64,000 nt of DNA from Stenotrophomonas sp. UBA2629 (GTDB lineage: Bacteria > Pseudomonadota > Gammaproteobacteria > Xanthomonadales > Xanthomonadaceae): positions 1,545,134 through 1,609,133 of the forward strand of contig DEOB01000010.1 of the NCBI GenBank assembly GCA_002359895.1, read 5' to 3'. Numbering within the stretch: position 1 is the first letter of the stretch; every line of letters starts with the position of its first letter. Under the pieces are notes generated by a model that made no database searches, had not been told where the DNA came from, and saw only the letters and a list, made by a program, of their open reading frames with translations. This document shows, piece after piece, positions 7,141-16,446 of this stretch. The position numbers were made by a program, and so were the translations under genes.

Positions 7141-8361
7141 GTGACCCAGCCTTTCAATCTGCCCTTTGCTTCCATGCCGTCCCCGGCAGTCCTGCGTGCG
7201 CTTGCAGAGCAGGTGCGTATGGGCATCCTGGTGTTCAACGGCAAGCTTGAGGTCAGCGCTGCCAACAAACTGGTGCGCGAGCTGTTTTCGGCGGATGAGA
7301 AAGGCAGCTTGGCGCTGGCACGTGAGCTGGAAGCCTTGTTGCCGCCGTTTGCCCTGCTGCAGGCACGCGAATCAGGCACCTGGACCGGCAGCCTGCCCAT
7401 TGGCGAGCGCGTGATCACCGTGCACCTGCATCATCACGCTGAAGGCACCGGCGAAGCGTTCATGGCCATGTTTCAGCAATTGGAAGGGCCGGAAGACTAC
7501 GAGCGCGAGTTGCAGCAGCGGCATGCCGAACTGCGCCAAGCCTATCTGCGTTTGAACGGCACACAGGAAAAGCTGCTGCAGTCAGAGAAAATGGCCTCCA
7601 TCGGTCAACTGGCTGCCGGCGTCGCGCATGAGATCAACAACCCCATCGGGTATGTGCATTCCAACCTGGGCAGCCTGCAGGAATATCTGCGCAGCCTGTT
7701 CACGGTGATCGAATCTTACGAGCGGGCCTTGCGCGCGCCCGATCCCAAAGCCTTGATCGACGAGATCGACGATATCCGCAATCGCTTGGATATCGACTTC
7801 ATCAGCCGCGATCTGCCGCAGTTGATGGCCGAATCACGCGAAGGCATCGAGCGGGTGACGCGCATCGTACGCGACCTGAAAGACTTCTCATATTCCGGCC
7901 GTGATGAGTCGTGGAAGCTGGTGGACCTGCATGCCGGCCTTGAATCGACCATCAACATCATCTGGAACGAGCTCAAGTACAAGGTGACGTTGGAGCGCCG
8001 CTACGGCGAGCTGCCGATGATTGAATGCCTGCCGTCGGAGTTGAACCAGGTCTACATGAACCTGCTGCTCAACGCCGGCCATGCCATTGCCGAGCGCGGC
8101 AGCATTGTCGTCAGCACCGGCGTGGAAGGTGACGAGGTGTGGGTGGAGTTCCAGGACAATGGCGCCGGCATTTCGCCGGAGCTGCGCCAGCGTATCTTCG
8201 ACCCGTTCTTCACCACCAAGCCGGTGGGCAGTGGTACCGGCCTGGGTTTGTCGATCTCCTACGGCATCATCAACAAGCACCATGGCCGCATTGATCTGGA
8301 AAGCACCATGGGCGAGGGTTCCCGCTTCCGCGTGGTACTGCCGATCCGTCAGCCGAAGTGA
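7141..8361 (+). CDS. Soluble sensor histidine kinase with PAS-like N-terminus (RavA-like)
   Basis: This 406-residue kinase has no membrane segment. Residues about 15-120 look PAS-like and a short coiled coil (120-150) leads to the dimerisation domain with the H box GVAHEINNPIGY, His163 being the likely phosphorylation site. The ATPase domain shows NQVYMNLLLNAGHAI, DNGAGISPELR and the FFTTKPVGSGTGLGLSIS lid. The start at 7141 is GTG; an ATG 33 bases later is possible. It converges on a GGDEF-EAL-REC regulator, and from the architecture of its neighbours I infer a system like RavA/RavR of Xanthomonas campestris. Confidence 0.85.
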   Translation: MTQPFNLPFASMPSPAVLRALAEQVRMGILVFNGKLEVSAANKLVRELFSADEKGSLALARELEALLPPFALLQARESGTWTGSLPIGERVITVHLHHHAEGTGEAFMAMFQQLEGPEDYERELQQRHAELRQAYLRLNGTQEKLLQSEKMASIGQLAAGVAHEINNPIGYVHSNLGSLQEYLRSLFTVIESYERALRAPDPKALIDEIDDIRNRLDIDFISRDLPQLMAESREGIERVTRIVRDLKDFSYSGRDESWKLVDLHAGLESTINIIWNELKYKVTLERRYGELPMIECLPSELNQVYMNLLLNAGHAIAERGSIVVSTGVEGDEVWVEFQDNGAGISPELRQRIFDPFFTTKPVGSGTGLGLSISYGIINKHHGRIDLESTMGEGSRFRVVLPIRQPK

Positions 8362-8366
8362 ATTGC

Positions 8367-8392
8367 AGGCGCGTTTGCAACCACGCGCCTTT
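8367..8392. terminator. Hairpin terminator between convergent kinase and RavR-like gene
   Basis: AGGCGCGT and its complement ACGCGCCT form a perfect 8-bp stem with an 8-base loop followed by TT on the plus strand. It sits just past the kinase stop codon, between two converging genes, so it probably ends transcription from one or both sides. Confidence 0.55.
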
Positions 8393-8418
8393 GCTGCCGG
8401 CACAAATGCAGTTTGCCG

Positions 8419-10149
8419 TTACGTCGGAGCCCCGCCGCGCTTTTCGTCGTGCGTGCGGAATGCCTGGCGGATGTGCTCGCGCAGTTCGTCGTCGTTCCAG
8501 GGTTTGGTCAGGAACCGGTAGATCGCACCACGGTTGATGGCGTCGGTGACGGTGTTCAGATCGGTGTAACCGGACAGCACCAGGCGGATGGTGTCCGGGT
8601 ACAGCATTTTTACCCGTCCCAGGAACTCGGTGCCGCTCATGTCGCTCATGCGTTGGTCGGACAAAATGACCTGCACATCGTTGATGGCCAGCAGGTCGAA
8701 TGCATCGCGCACATTGCCTGCGGCAAGAATCCGGTAACCATCGCGGCGGAACAGGCGCACCAGCGATCGCAGAACGTTTTCTTCGTCGTCCAGCAACAGC
8801 AGCGTGCGGTCGGGGCGGGTTTCGGCAAATGCCTCAGGGCGCAGATAACGGCGGCGCAGGGTCATGCCGGCGGCGTCGGCCGACATCGGCTCGCCAAACA
8901 GATAGCCTTGGAAAACGTCACAGTCATTGCGTCGCAGAAAGCCAAGCTGTGCCTGTGACTCCACGCCATTGGCAATCACCGTCATGCCCAGTTGGTGGCC
9001 CATGGCGATGATGGCGCGGCTGATGGCGGCCTCGCGGTTGGCAGCTGGCGCACTCTTGATGAAGCTGCGGTCAATCTTGAGCTTGTCCACCGGGTAACGC
9101 ACCAGCGCGCTCAAACTGGAGTCGCCGGTACCGAAGTTGTCCAAGCTCAGGCTGATGCCTTCGTTGCGCAGGTTGGCCAGCGTTTCGTGGACAAAATTGA
9201 CGTTATTGGTGAGCGCGCTTTCGTTGATTTCCAGCGTCAGCATGCGCGCAGGCACGCCAATGGACTGCAGTGCGGCCATCACTTCGGTAAAGAAATTGGG
9301 GCGCAGCAGCTGCAGCGTGGACACGTTGACCGAGACATTGAAGTCCTCAAAGCCCTGGTCACGCCAGATGCGCGCCTGACGCAGCGTCATCTCCAGCACC
9401 CATGCGCCAATCTGCACGATGATGCCCAGCCGTTCGGCGGTACGCATGAAACGCTCCGGCACCAGCATGCCCAGGGTGGGCGACTGCCAACGCAGCAACG
9501 CTTCCATGCCGACGACATGACCGTCGCGTGCACTCACCAGGGGCTGGTAGCGCAGGCGCAGTTCGCCGTTATCGATGGCGTCCACCAGTTGCCGGGAGAT
9601 GATGCTCTCGCTATGCGCGCTGCTGGGTTTGTGCAGCACATGCACGTGCACGGTGTTGCCGCCTTCGCGGCTAGCCTGGTGCAGTGCGTCTTCGGCCAGA
9701 TCCAGCAGGCCAGTGGCGGTGGCGCTGTGTTCCGGGCATAGGCTTACGCCGACTTTGCCGGTAAGGAACAGCGTGTACGGCAACACAGAGAGCGGCAACT
9801 CGATCTGCTGGCGTATCTGCTCAGCCAATTCGTGCGGTGACGGCGTGTCTGCACCGCGCTCGATGGCCAACAGAAATTCGTCACTGCCATGGCGCCATAG
9901 GCGGCCGCGTCCGGCGATGAATTCACGCAGGCGCTCGGCAATCATCACCAGCGCCTGATCGCCCACTTCGGCACTCATGTTCTCGTTGACCGAGGCAAAG
10001 TGGTCGATGTCCAGATGCAGCAACACCAGCGCCGGGCCATGCCGGTTGGCGGCTTCCACCATCGCGATCAGTTCCGGATTGCCGGCACCCAGGCGAGCGG
10101 TCCGCAGATCCGTGCGGTCAGGGCTGGGTTGAGGGCTGTGACTCCACAT
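8419..10149 (-). CDS. GGDEF-EAL-REC response regulator, RavR-like, with degenerate motifs
   Basis: This 576-residue protein carries GGDEF (about 20-165), EAL (about 185-430) and a C-terminal receiver (about 445-570), the unusual order known from RavR of Xanthomonas. The cyclase motif is GSDEF, not GGDEF. In the EAL domain EALLRW, NVS, the ESAL glutamate and KIDRSF are kept, but the metal-binding DDFGTG is DNFGTG and the glutamate of EGVE is Asn (ANGVES), so phosphodiesterase activity is doubtful. The receiver has LLLLDDEENVLRSL, phospho-acceptor SDQRMSDMSG and the FLTKPW lysine. The two neighbouring kinases are likely partners. Confidence 0.88.
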   Translation of the reverse strand: MWSHSPQPSPDRTDLRTARLGAGNPELIAMVEAANRHGPALVLLHLDIDHFASVNENMSAEVGDQALVMIAERLREFIAGRGRLWRHGSDEFLLAIERGADTPSPHELAEQIRQQIELPLSVLPYTLFLTGKVGVSLCPEHSATATGLLDLAEDALHQASREGGNTVHVHVLHKPSSAHSESIISRQLVDAIDNGELRLRYQPLVSARDGHVVGMEALLRWQSPTLGMLVPERFMRTAERLGIIVQIGAWVLEMTLRQARIWRDQGFEDFNVSVNVSTLQLLRPNFFTEVMAALQSIGVPARMLTLEINESALTNNVNFVHETLANLRNEGISLSLDNFGTGDSSLSALVRYPVDKLKIDRSFIKSAPAANREAAISRAIIAMGHQLGMTVIANGVESQAQLGFLRRNDCDVFQGYLFGEPMSADAAGMTLRRRYLRPEAFAETRPDRTLLLLDDEENVLRSLVRLFRRDGYRILAAGNVRDAFDLLAINDVQVILSDQRMSDMSGTEFLGRVKMLYPDTIRLVLSGYTDLNTVTDAINRGAIYRFLTKPWNDDELREHIRQAFRTHDEKRGGAPT

Positions 10150-10170
10150 ATGAACGTTGTCCTGGTGCCC

Positions 10171-11265
10171 TCAGTGGGCGGCCGTGGTGTAGGGCAGGCG
10201 CAGATTGATGCAGGTGCCTTCGCCGGGTGCGGTTTCGATGTGCAGGCTGCCACCTGCACTTTGTGCGCGTTCGCGCATCACAATCATGCCCAGCCCGCGC
10301 GGCGCCGAGGGATCAAAACCGTCGCCGTCATCAACCACCTGCAGCAGCAGCTCGCCGTCGCTGGCATCGCGCAGCAGTAACGAAACCTGGCTGGCGCGGG
10401 CGTGGCGCAGGGCGTTGGTCAGGCTTTCCTGGGCAATACGGAAACACGCCTGCTCGACTTCGTTGTCAGGCCGCTGGGCGAGGGTGTCCACGTTGAGCAG
10501 CAGTTCGACCGGCGTGGAGCGGAACAGCATGTTGGCCTGCCAACGCAATGCGGCCTCAAGCCCCAGTGCATCCAGTTGCGGCGGGCGCAGCAGCATCGAG
10601 AGATTGCGTAGCTTGATGACGGTGCTGTCGGCCAGCTCGATGATCTGGTCGATGTCCCCCTGCCGACGCACGGTGTTTTCTTCGTCGCGGGCCGCACCTG
10701 CCGCCAACTTCATCGCCGTGATGGCCTGGCCGATGTCGTCATGCAGGTCGCGGGAGATGGCGCGGCGTTCGTCCTCCTGCAACGAGAACAGGCGTCCGGC
10801 CATTGCCTGCAGCTCGGCATTGCTGGCAGCCAGCGCATTGCGCCCGCGCTCCAGCTCGCTCAGGTCATGGATCACAAACAGCCGGCACGGCTGGCCTCGA
10901 TAGAGTGCAGGGCGGATGCTGATGGACGCATTGAACGGCGTTCCATCCGGCCGCTGGAGCTGGGCCGGCACGGTAGCCGGGCTGCTGCTGCCATCCACTT
11001 CGGTGACCACGGCACGCAGCAGGCGAGAGATGTCGGATGCGTCATTGGCACGCAGCAGGCCTAAGGCGGCATGGTTGGCGTAGTGCACCGTCTGCGGGCC
11101 TGCAATCACCAGGCCGTCGGCCAATGCCGCACCTAGCTGCTCCACCCACTGCGTGGTGTCATCTTTGCCCGGCCCAGCCGTCGTGCCCGGCGCCGGCTGC
11201 CTGCGCCAGAGTGCAAACGCGGCGGAGAGTAAAAGCAATGCGATGAAGATCACACTCCAGCCCAC
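10171..11265 (-). CDS. Membrane-anchored PAS histidine kinase of the NarX/HisKA_3 type (RavS-like)
   Basis: I start this kinase at the GTG at 11265, which follows a GGGGG stretch and leads straight into a membrane segment (VGWSVIFIALLLLSAAFALW); an ATG at 11373 would add 36 residues of unlikely composition. The resulting 364-residue protein has one membrane anchor, a PAS domain (about 40-140) and a HisKA_3 dimerisation domain with RRAISRDLHDDIGQAITAM, His175 being the probable phosphorylation site. The ATPase region shows ESLTNALRHA, VVDDGDGFD and RGLGMIVMRERA. It is immediately upstream of the GGDEF-EAL-REC gene, with a 21-base gap, so the two are probably an operon. Confidence 0.83.
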   Translation of the reverse strand: MGWSVIFIALLLLSAAFALWRRQPAPGTTAGPGKDDTTQWVEQLGAALADGLVIAGPQTVHYANHAALGLLRANDASDISRLLRAVVTEVDGSSSPATVPAQLQRPDGTPFNASISIRPALYRGQPCRLFVIHDLSELERGRNALAASNAELQAMAGRLFSLQEDERRAISRDLHDDIGQAITAMKLAAGAARDEENTVRRQGDIDQIIELADSTVIKLRNLSMLLRPPQLDALGLEAALRWQANMLFRSTPVELLLNVDTLAQRPDNEVEQACFRIAQESLTNALRHARASQVSLLLRDASDGELLLQVVDDGDGFDPSAPRGLGMIVMRERAQSAGGSLHIETAPGEGTCINLRLPYTTAAH

Positions 11266-11468
11266 TTTTGCCCCCGTTCTGTTCCTGCTGAAAAGCTCAT
11301 CGTTGAAGTGGCCCGGTCCACTGCCTCTGCCTCCAAACACGTGCCGACCGCATCGCAACACGGGCCATCCCACAGCAGGGCTGCGGCCGCTAGCAGAGGA
11401 CGGGTGACTGGACCGGCATCCATGAGCACAGACAGGGTTTCAGGCTAACAAAGTGCCATCTTAACGAG

Positions 11469-14333
11469 TTGTACGAATACCGACGACGGAATGCTCAATT
11501 CTGGGCGCTGCATGCCGTTATGGATTTAGTCCCCGGTTTGTCGGGCATGGAGATAGAGCGCGTGGATCGCGGCGTAATTGCTAGCCTGCTCAGCCATCCG
11601 TTGAACGCAGCCGTGGTGCTGCTGGATACGGAAGGGCAACCTCTTGCCGCCAACGCGGCGGCCAGGGAGTCTGGGCTGCCCGGACGACTGTCACGCTATA
11701 TCCGCCAGTTGTCGGGCATTCGCCAGCAGGCAGCGGTAAGCGGGCCTCTGGCCTGCCCGCTGCCCGGCACCCAGGCATCACAGCAGGGCTGGTTGAGCCG
11801 GCTGCAGGCGCCCTCGGGTGCATCGCTTGGGTATCTGTACACGGTCACAAACGACATTGAATCAGCCGACATGCTGTGCCGTATGGCCATGCAGTCGGCG
11901 GGTCATGGGCTTTGGGATTGGGATGTCGCGGCGGACCGCGTCACGCATTTCGGTGGCATAACGCCTGAGTTGGCACAACCACCCAACGGCCTGCTCGACA
12001 ACGTACATCCCGACGAACACGCCGTGGTCCGCCAGGCCATCGCGGCACATATGCGCACGCCGAGTTCGCCGTTTGTCTGTCAGTTTCGCCTGCGTGGTGC
12101 AGACGGGCAGTGGCGCTGGGTAATCGACAAAGGCAGCGTGATCACACGTAGTGCCGATGGCCAACCACTGCGAATGGTGGGCACCCGCACGGAGTTGCTG
12201 GCACACCGGCCATTGGAAGAGGAACTCCGCTCCCGTCTGGCCCTGTTGCAGCGCGCACAGCAGGCCGCCGGTATGGGCAGCTGGGTGTGGGAATGCCGGC
12301 AGCAGCGCATGCATTGGTCGGCCGAAGTTGCCGCCGCCGTGGGTTGGGATGGCAATGACCTGCCAACGGGGCGGCAGTGGTTGCGACAGGTGCCGCCGGA
12401 AGCGCGGCAGCAGTTGTTCGTCAGCTGGCGCCGCCTGCTGGCCGATCCTCAATCCTTGTGTCTGGAATTGGCCTGGGGGCTAGACCCGGTACTGCAGCAG
12501 CAGTTGCGGGTGTGGTTGGAGCCGGAGTGCGACGCAGATGGCACCTTGCTGCGCGTAATCGGGCAGGTCCAGAACATCAGCGGACAACGCCGTACCGATG
12601 CGCTCATTCGTTGGCGCACGGAACTGTTGAATCGTGTCTCTGCACTGGGCCGTATCGGCGGCTGCGAAATCGAAGTTGATACGCGCGGCATGCAGTGGAC
12701 CGAGGAGTGCTACCGCATCCACGGCCTGCGTAAGGCGCCCATCACGCTGGACGAAGCGCTGGCGTTGTACACGCCGGATTCGCGCGACAGCTTTGAAGCG
12801 GCGCTGCAACGCATTGTGGATGGCGGGCTGCCGGAGCAGCTGGATCTTTGCTTCTATCGGCCCTCCGGGCAGCGCGTGTGGGTGCAGGTGCTGATCGAGC
12901 TCGACAAGCGCGAAGGTCTGCCGGAGCGGCACGTGGTGTTGTTTCGCGACATCACCCGTGAGCGCGAGGCGGACGAGCGCATGGAGCTGCTGGCCCATTA
13001 CGACCTGCTGACCGGCCTGCCGAACCGCATGCTGCTGCGTGAGCAGGCCTCCGAAGCCATTCTGGAAGCGCGCGATCGCGGCGCGATCCTGGCCATGCTT
13101 TTCATCGATCTGGACGGCTTCAAGGCCATCAACGATACCTACGGCCATGCCACCGGCGACGTTCTGCTGAAGTCGGCGGCCTCGCGCCTGCATCAGAATC
13201 TGCGTACGGCAGATCTGTTCGGGCGCTTCAACGGTGATGAATTCATTGTCGTGCTCCGCAACCTGGTGGAAGCGGAAGATGCCGGGCACGTGGCGCGCAA
13301 GTTGATCGCCTCGCTGGCCGAGCCGCTGTACCGCGAAGACGTCACGCTCAAAGTGGGCGCCAGCGTAGGTATCGCCTTGATGGACGAAACCCGCTGTGAT
13401 TTCGAGAGCCTGCTGCGCGGCGCCGATGCGGCCATGCATGCAGCGAAGGAATCGGGGCGCAACACCTATCAGTACTACAGCCAGGATGCATTGGCCCGCA
13501 CGCAGCGGCGGCTGGACATCGAGCATGCGCTCAACGGCGCGGTAGACCGCGACGAGTTCAGCCTTGTCTATCAACCACTGGTGCATGCGGTGGGTGACCA
13601 GCCGCCGTCCATCGAAGCCCTGCTTCGTTGGGAAAGCGCAAAGCTTGGTGCGTGCAGCCCGGCAGAATTCATTCCCATTGCCGAGAAGTGCGGGGAGATC
13701 ATCCGCATCGGCGATTGGGTGCTGGACGAGGCCTGCCGACAGGCGCGTGCGTGGCAGCAGGCCGGCCTGCGCTTTGATCGCATTGCGGTCAACGTATCGG
13801 CACTGCAGCTGCGCGAACGTGGCTTCGCCGAGCGTGTCATCGCACTGTGTCATCGGCACGGATGGTCGCCCAAACGGCTTGAACTGGAATTGACCGAGTC
13901 CGCGCTTATCCGCGACACCGACGCATTACGCCAGTGCTTTGATGTGTTCGAGCGCCACGGCGTGCCGTTGGCGGTGGACGACTTTGGTACCGGGTTTTCC
14001 AATCTGCACTACCTGAATCGCTTCCCTGTGCAGCGTTTGAAGATCGACCGCAGCTTCGTACAAGGGATGTTGCACGATACGGGCACGGCGGAAGTCACCC
14101 AGGCCATCGTGCATCTTGGTCATGCATTGGGCATGCAGGTGGTTGCTGAAGGCGTGGAAACCTCCGCCGAAGCATCCATGCTGCAGCGGCAGGGCTGCGA
14201 TGAACTGCAGGGCTACCTGTTCTCACAGCCGTTGCGGCCGCGTGACATGGTGCAGTGGCTCCGGAGCAGCCAGGATGCGGCGCCGGGTGCCCACGCGATG
14301 ATGATCAGCTCGCAGGATTCAGCGACACACTGA
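11469..14333 (+). CDS. Multi-PAS GGDEF-EAL c-di-GMP turnover protein
   Basis: This 954-residue protein has about four PAS-type regions in its first 500 residues, a GGDEF domain (about 507-670) and an EAL domain (about 690-935). The cyclase motif is NGDEF, with one change from GGDEF. The EAL domain is complete: EALLRW, NVSAL, ELTES, DDFGTG, KIDRSF and AEGVET, so phosphodiesterase activity is likely. No membrane segment is seen. The TTG at 11469 is the longest start; ATGs at 11520 and 11547 are real alternatives. It is divergent from the kinase at 10171-11265. Confidence 0.87.
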   Translation: MYEYRRRNAQFWALHAVMDLVPGLSGMEIERVDRGVIASLLSHPLNAAVVLLDTEGQPLAANAAARESGLPGRLSRYIRQLSGIRQQAAVSGPLACPLPGTQASQQGWLSRLQAPSGASLGYLYTVTNDIESADMLCRMAMQSAGHGLWDWDVAADRVTHFGGITPELAQPPNGLLDNVHPDEHAVVRQAIAAHMRTPSSPFVCQFRLRGADGQWRWVIDKGSVITRSADGQPLRMVGTRTELLAHRPLEEELRSRLALLQRAQQAAGMGSWVWECRQQRMHWSAEVAAAVGWDGNDLPTGRQWLRQVPPEARQQLFVSWRRLLADPQSLCLELAWGLDPVLQQQLRVWLEPECDADGTLLRVIGQVQNISGQRRTDALIRWRTELLNRVSALGRIGGCEIEVDTRGMQWTEECYRIHGLRKAPITLDEALALYTPDSRDSFEAALQRIVDGGLPEQLDLCFYRPSGQRVWVQVLIELDKREGLPERHVVLFRDITREREADERMELLAHYDLLTGLPNRMLLREQASEAILEARDRGAILAMLFIDLDGFKAINDTYGHATGDVLLKSAASRLHQNLRTADLFGRFNGDEFIVVLRNLVEAEDAGHVARKLIASLAEPLYREDVTLKVGASVGIALMDETRCDFESLLRGADAAMHAAKESGRNTYQYYSQDALARTQRRLDIEHALNGAVDRDEFSLVYQPLVHAVGDQPPSIEALLRWESAKLGACSPAEFIPIAEKCGEIIRIGDWVLDEACRQARAWQQAGLRFDRIAVNVSALQLRERGFAERVIALCHRHGWSPKRLELELTESALIRDTDALRQCFDVFERHGVPLAVDDFGTGFSNLHYLNRFPVQRLKIDRSFVQGMLHDTGTAEVTQAIVHLGHALGMQVVAEGVETSAEASMLQRQGCDELQGYLFSQPLRPRDMVQWLRSSQDAAPGAHAMMISSQDSATH

Positions 14334-14915
14334 GCACTGCCGGCGCGATGGAGATCATTGCGTTGCAGGCGGTGCGGCTTTCCCAATCGCAATCTGGTGA
14401 GCAGTGCCTTGGGCAAGCCGCCGAGGTTGGACCCAGCTCGCCTGAGTGGCGCACTTTCAGCCTGACATCCGCTTCAGAGACGGGGTGTACTTCCTCGTGT
14501 TTCTCAAAGCTCTGAGCGTTGCCGCCGGCATGGGGGCGTCCAGCGAGGCAGGCATCCTCCGCAGCTCAGCCTTGATCCATTGGAGGATTGAGTGCTGTTC
14601 CTTGAGGCGTGCGATACACGTTGCGCGCCATCAGCACGAATGATGGAAAGCGATTGCGCTGCTCCTTCTGCGAGCATGTTGCTGGCTAAGGAAGCAGATA
14701 GCTACAGCACTTTCGTTGGTCGTCAGTTCGCTTTGCTTTCATGGCAGCGAGAAGGGTGGGATTCCGTCATTTCAAAGTCGCTTTCAGCAATCTAAGACTT
14801 GGCCATGATCAGGGTGAGCGCCGCGCATCCGAGAGGCCGAATGCCGACCGAGCTCGCCGGCTTGCGTCAGCAAGTAGCCACTCTGCACATGGCCGCGCGT
14901 CTGTTTGACGGAATG
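14334..14915. other. Intergenic stretch with no supported gene
   Basis: These 580 bases separate the GGDEF-EAL gene from a small minus-strand reading frame. Open frames here are short, have mixed codon use and lack ribosome binding sites. I see no tRNA, insertion sequence or strong repeat. It may contain decayed coding sequence, but I could not recognise a family. Confidence 0.5.
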
Positions 14916-15173
14916 TCAAAGCGCTGAGAGGTCCCAGTCGATGTTGCTCGCCAGTTCGTCATCAGTGGCGCCTGCAGGTGCGGCCAGTGGGCTGAGCGAG
15001 AGAAACTCCAGCTGTGCTGATTGCTCCAACGCAGCCAATTGCTGGCTGCGTGAGGGTGCCATGGCAGGCACAGGTGCTTGCCCGCAGGCCGGCGAGGCCT
15101 GGCCGGGTTCAGCGCATTCCGGCACATGCTCCGGGGTGTTCGAAAGCATCATGGGTTTGCCGGATCCGCGCAT
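14916..15173 (-). CDS. Small hypothetical protein downstream of the chemoreceptor
   Basis: An 85-residue frame starts 54 bases after the chemoreceptor stop on the same strand. It is rich in Pro, Ala, Ser and Glu, has no membrane segment, and ends SNIDWDLSAL. I recognise no family. It begins just after a hairpin that looks like the chemoreceptor terminator, and its possible GGGG ribosome binding site lies in the hairpin arm. It is a plausible but unproven gene. Confidence 0.4.
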   Translation of the reverse strand: MRGSGKPMMLSNTPEHVPECAEPGQASPACGQAPVPAMAPSRSQQLAALEQSAQLEFLSLSPLAAPAGATDDELASNIDWDLSAL

Positions 15174-15176
15174 GAC

Positions 15177-15203
15177 AAAGCCCCGGTCATGGACCAGGGC
15201 TTT
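15177..15203 (-). terminator. Terminator-like hairpin after the chemoreceptor gene
   Basis: AAAGCCC and GGGCTTT enclose an inner GGTC/GACC stem with one C-A mismatch between them and a three-base loop. On the minus strand the hairpin ends in CTTTGTC. It lies 25 bases beyond the chemoreceptor stop. Confidence 0.5.
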
Positions 15204-15227
15204 GAAGGGCTGCAGGGCAGGGCAGGA

Positions 15228-16418
15228 TCAGAACAGCTCCACGGTGCCGGCGCCCATGCTCTGCTGCGTCACCGGCTTGTGCGGCGGACGCTCCCACTCG
15301 CTGCGCATTTCGCGCAGGCGGCTGCCGGTACGCTGCAGCGCGGCGACCATCTCACCGTCGAAAACGCCACCGTTACGGTGCAGCAGCTCCTGCAGCGCGA
15401 CGGCCTCACGGTTGATGGCGCCCAGGCGATCCAGGTGGGTATGCACGCCGCCCAATGCCTGGGTGGCGATATCCTCGAACTGCAGGGCGCGCACGGCTTC
15501 GGCGACGCTGCCGTCGATGGCGCGGCCGCACTCGGAAATCTCGCGCATGCCTTCGCCCAGCGAGGCGTTGATGGCAGCGACGTTGTCCAGCATTGAGGCT
15601 GCTTCCTGGCGGGCTTCGCGCGAACGGTCCATGTCTCGCGAGGCCATGTGCGAGACCGTTTCGCGGACCTTGGCGATGGCGTCCTTGGAGCTGTGTGCCA
15701 GCTTGCGGATCTGCTCGTTGAACGTGGTCGAACGCTCGGACAGGTTGCGCACTTCGTCTGCCACCACGGCAAACCCGCGGCCGGCTTCACCGGCGCGTGC
15801 GGCTTCAATGGCAGCATTGAGCGCAAGCAGATTGGTCTGGTCGGCAATCGACTTCACGTCTTCCAGCAAGGCGAAGATGCCGTCCAGGTGCTGCGCCATC
15901 TGGTCGATGTGCTGCACGGTGTTGGAGCTTTGGCCGCTCACCTGTTCCAGCGCTTCCACCAGCTGTTCCATCTGGTGACTGGCGTGCTGAGCGAAACGGG
16001 CCACGTCCAGGCCGGCACTGCCTTCCTCGCCGGTGCGGTCAACGATGCGGGCCAGCGCCTGGCTCTGCTGACGCGAGCGACGGTTCATCGCATCGAAGCT
16101 GCCGCCCAAGCCACCAACGGCTTGGCGGATGAGTTCGCGGGCACGCTCGATTTCACTGCGCGAGCCGTCGATTTCATTGCTGACAAAGCTGCGCAGTTCA
16201 TTGAGCAGCTGGTCCTGCTCGCGCAGTACCTTGGCCTGCTCCGGCGAGCGATGGGTCTGCGAATGCACGCTCCAGTAAGCGAACACCAGCCAGCTCAGCA
16301 CCATGGTGGTCAGGATCGCCCAGACGGCGGCCGTCGGCCAGGCAAGTGCGGCAGCAAGCGGCAGCAGAAAAGTAAGGGCCAATGGGGCGGCCAGGCGGAT
16401 TGCAATACGTGAGTACAT
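15228..16418 (-). CDS. Methyl-accepting chemotaxis protein with two membrane helices and no large sensor domain
   Basis: This 396-residue chemoreceptor-like protein (start ATG at 16418) has a tight pair of membrane helices (about residues 5-27 and 31-50) with almost no periplasmic loop, then a long coiled coil. The signalling hairpin contains the conserved core SIADQTNLLALNAAIEAARA, GEAGRGFAVVADEVRNL and SERS. There is no C-terminal CheR/CheB pentapeptide. It may sense the membrane or an intracellular state rather than an external ligand. A near-perfect sigma-28 promoter upstream ties it to the motility regulon. Confidence 0.88.
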   Translation of the reverse strand: MYSRIAIRLAAPLALTFLLPLAAALAWPTAAVWAILTTMVLSWLVFAYWSVHSQTHRSPEQAKVLREQDQLLNELRSFVSNEIDGSRSEIERARELIRQAVGGLGGSFDAMNRRSRQQSQALARIVDRTGEEGSAGLDVARFAQHASHQMEQLVEALEQVSGQSSNTVQHIDQMAQHLDGIFALLEDVKSIADQTNLLALNAAIEAARAGEAGRGFAVVADEVRNLSERSTTFNEQIRKLAHSSKDAIAKVRETVSHMASRDMDRSREARQEAASMLDNVAAINASLGEGMREISECGRAIDGSVAEAVRALQFEDIATQALGGVHTHLDRLGAINREAVALQELLHRNGGVFDGEMVAALQRTGSRLREMRSEWERPPHKPVTQQSMGAGTVELF

Positions 16419-16446
16419 GGACGTTCTCGGGAGAGTCACGAGTGCA

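Noticed and set aside
12480..13859. Long open frame (459 codons) antisense to the GGDEF-EAL gene
   Set aside because: The plus-strand GGDEF and EAL motifs are unmistakable; the antisense product has no recognisable domain.
14905..15978. Plus-strand frame of 357 codons opposite the chemoreceptor
   Set aside because: It is Ser- and Arg-rich, overlaps the conserved signalling hairpin of the chemoreceptor and lacks a family match.
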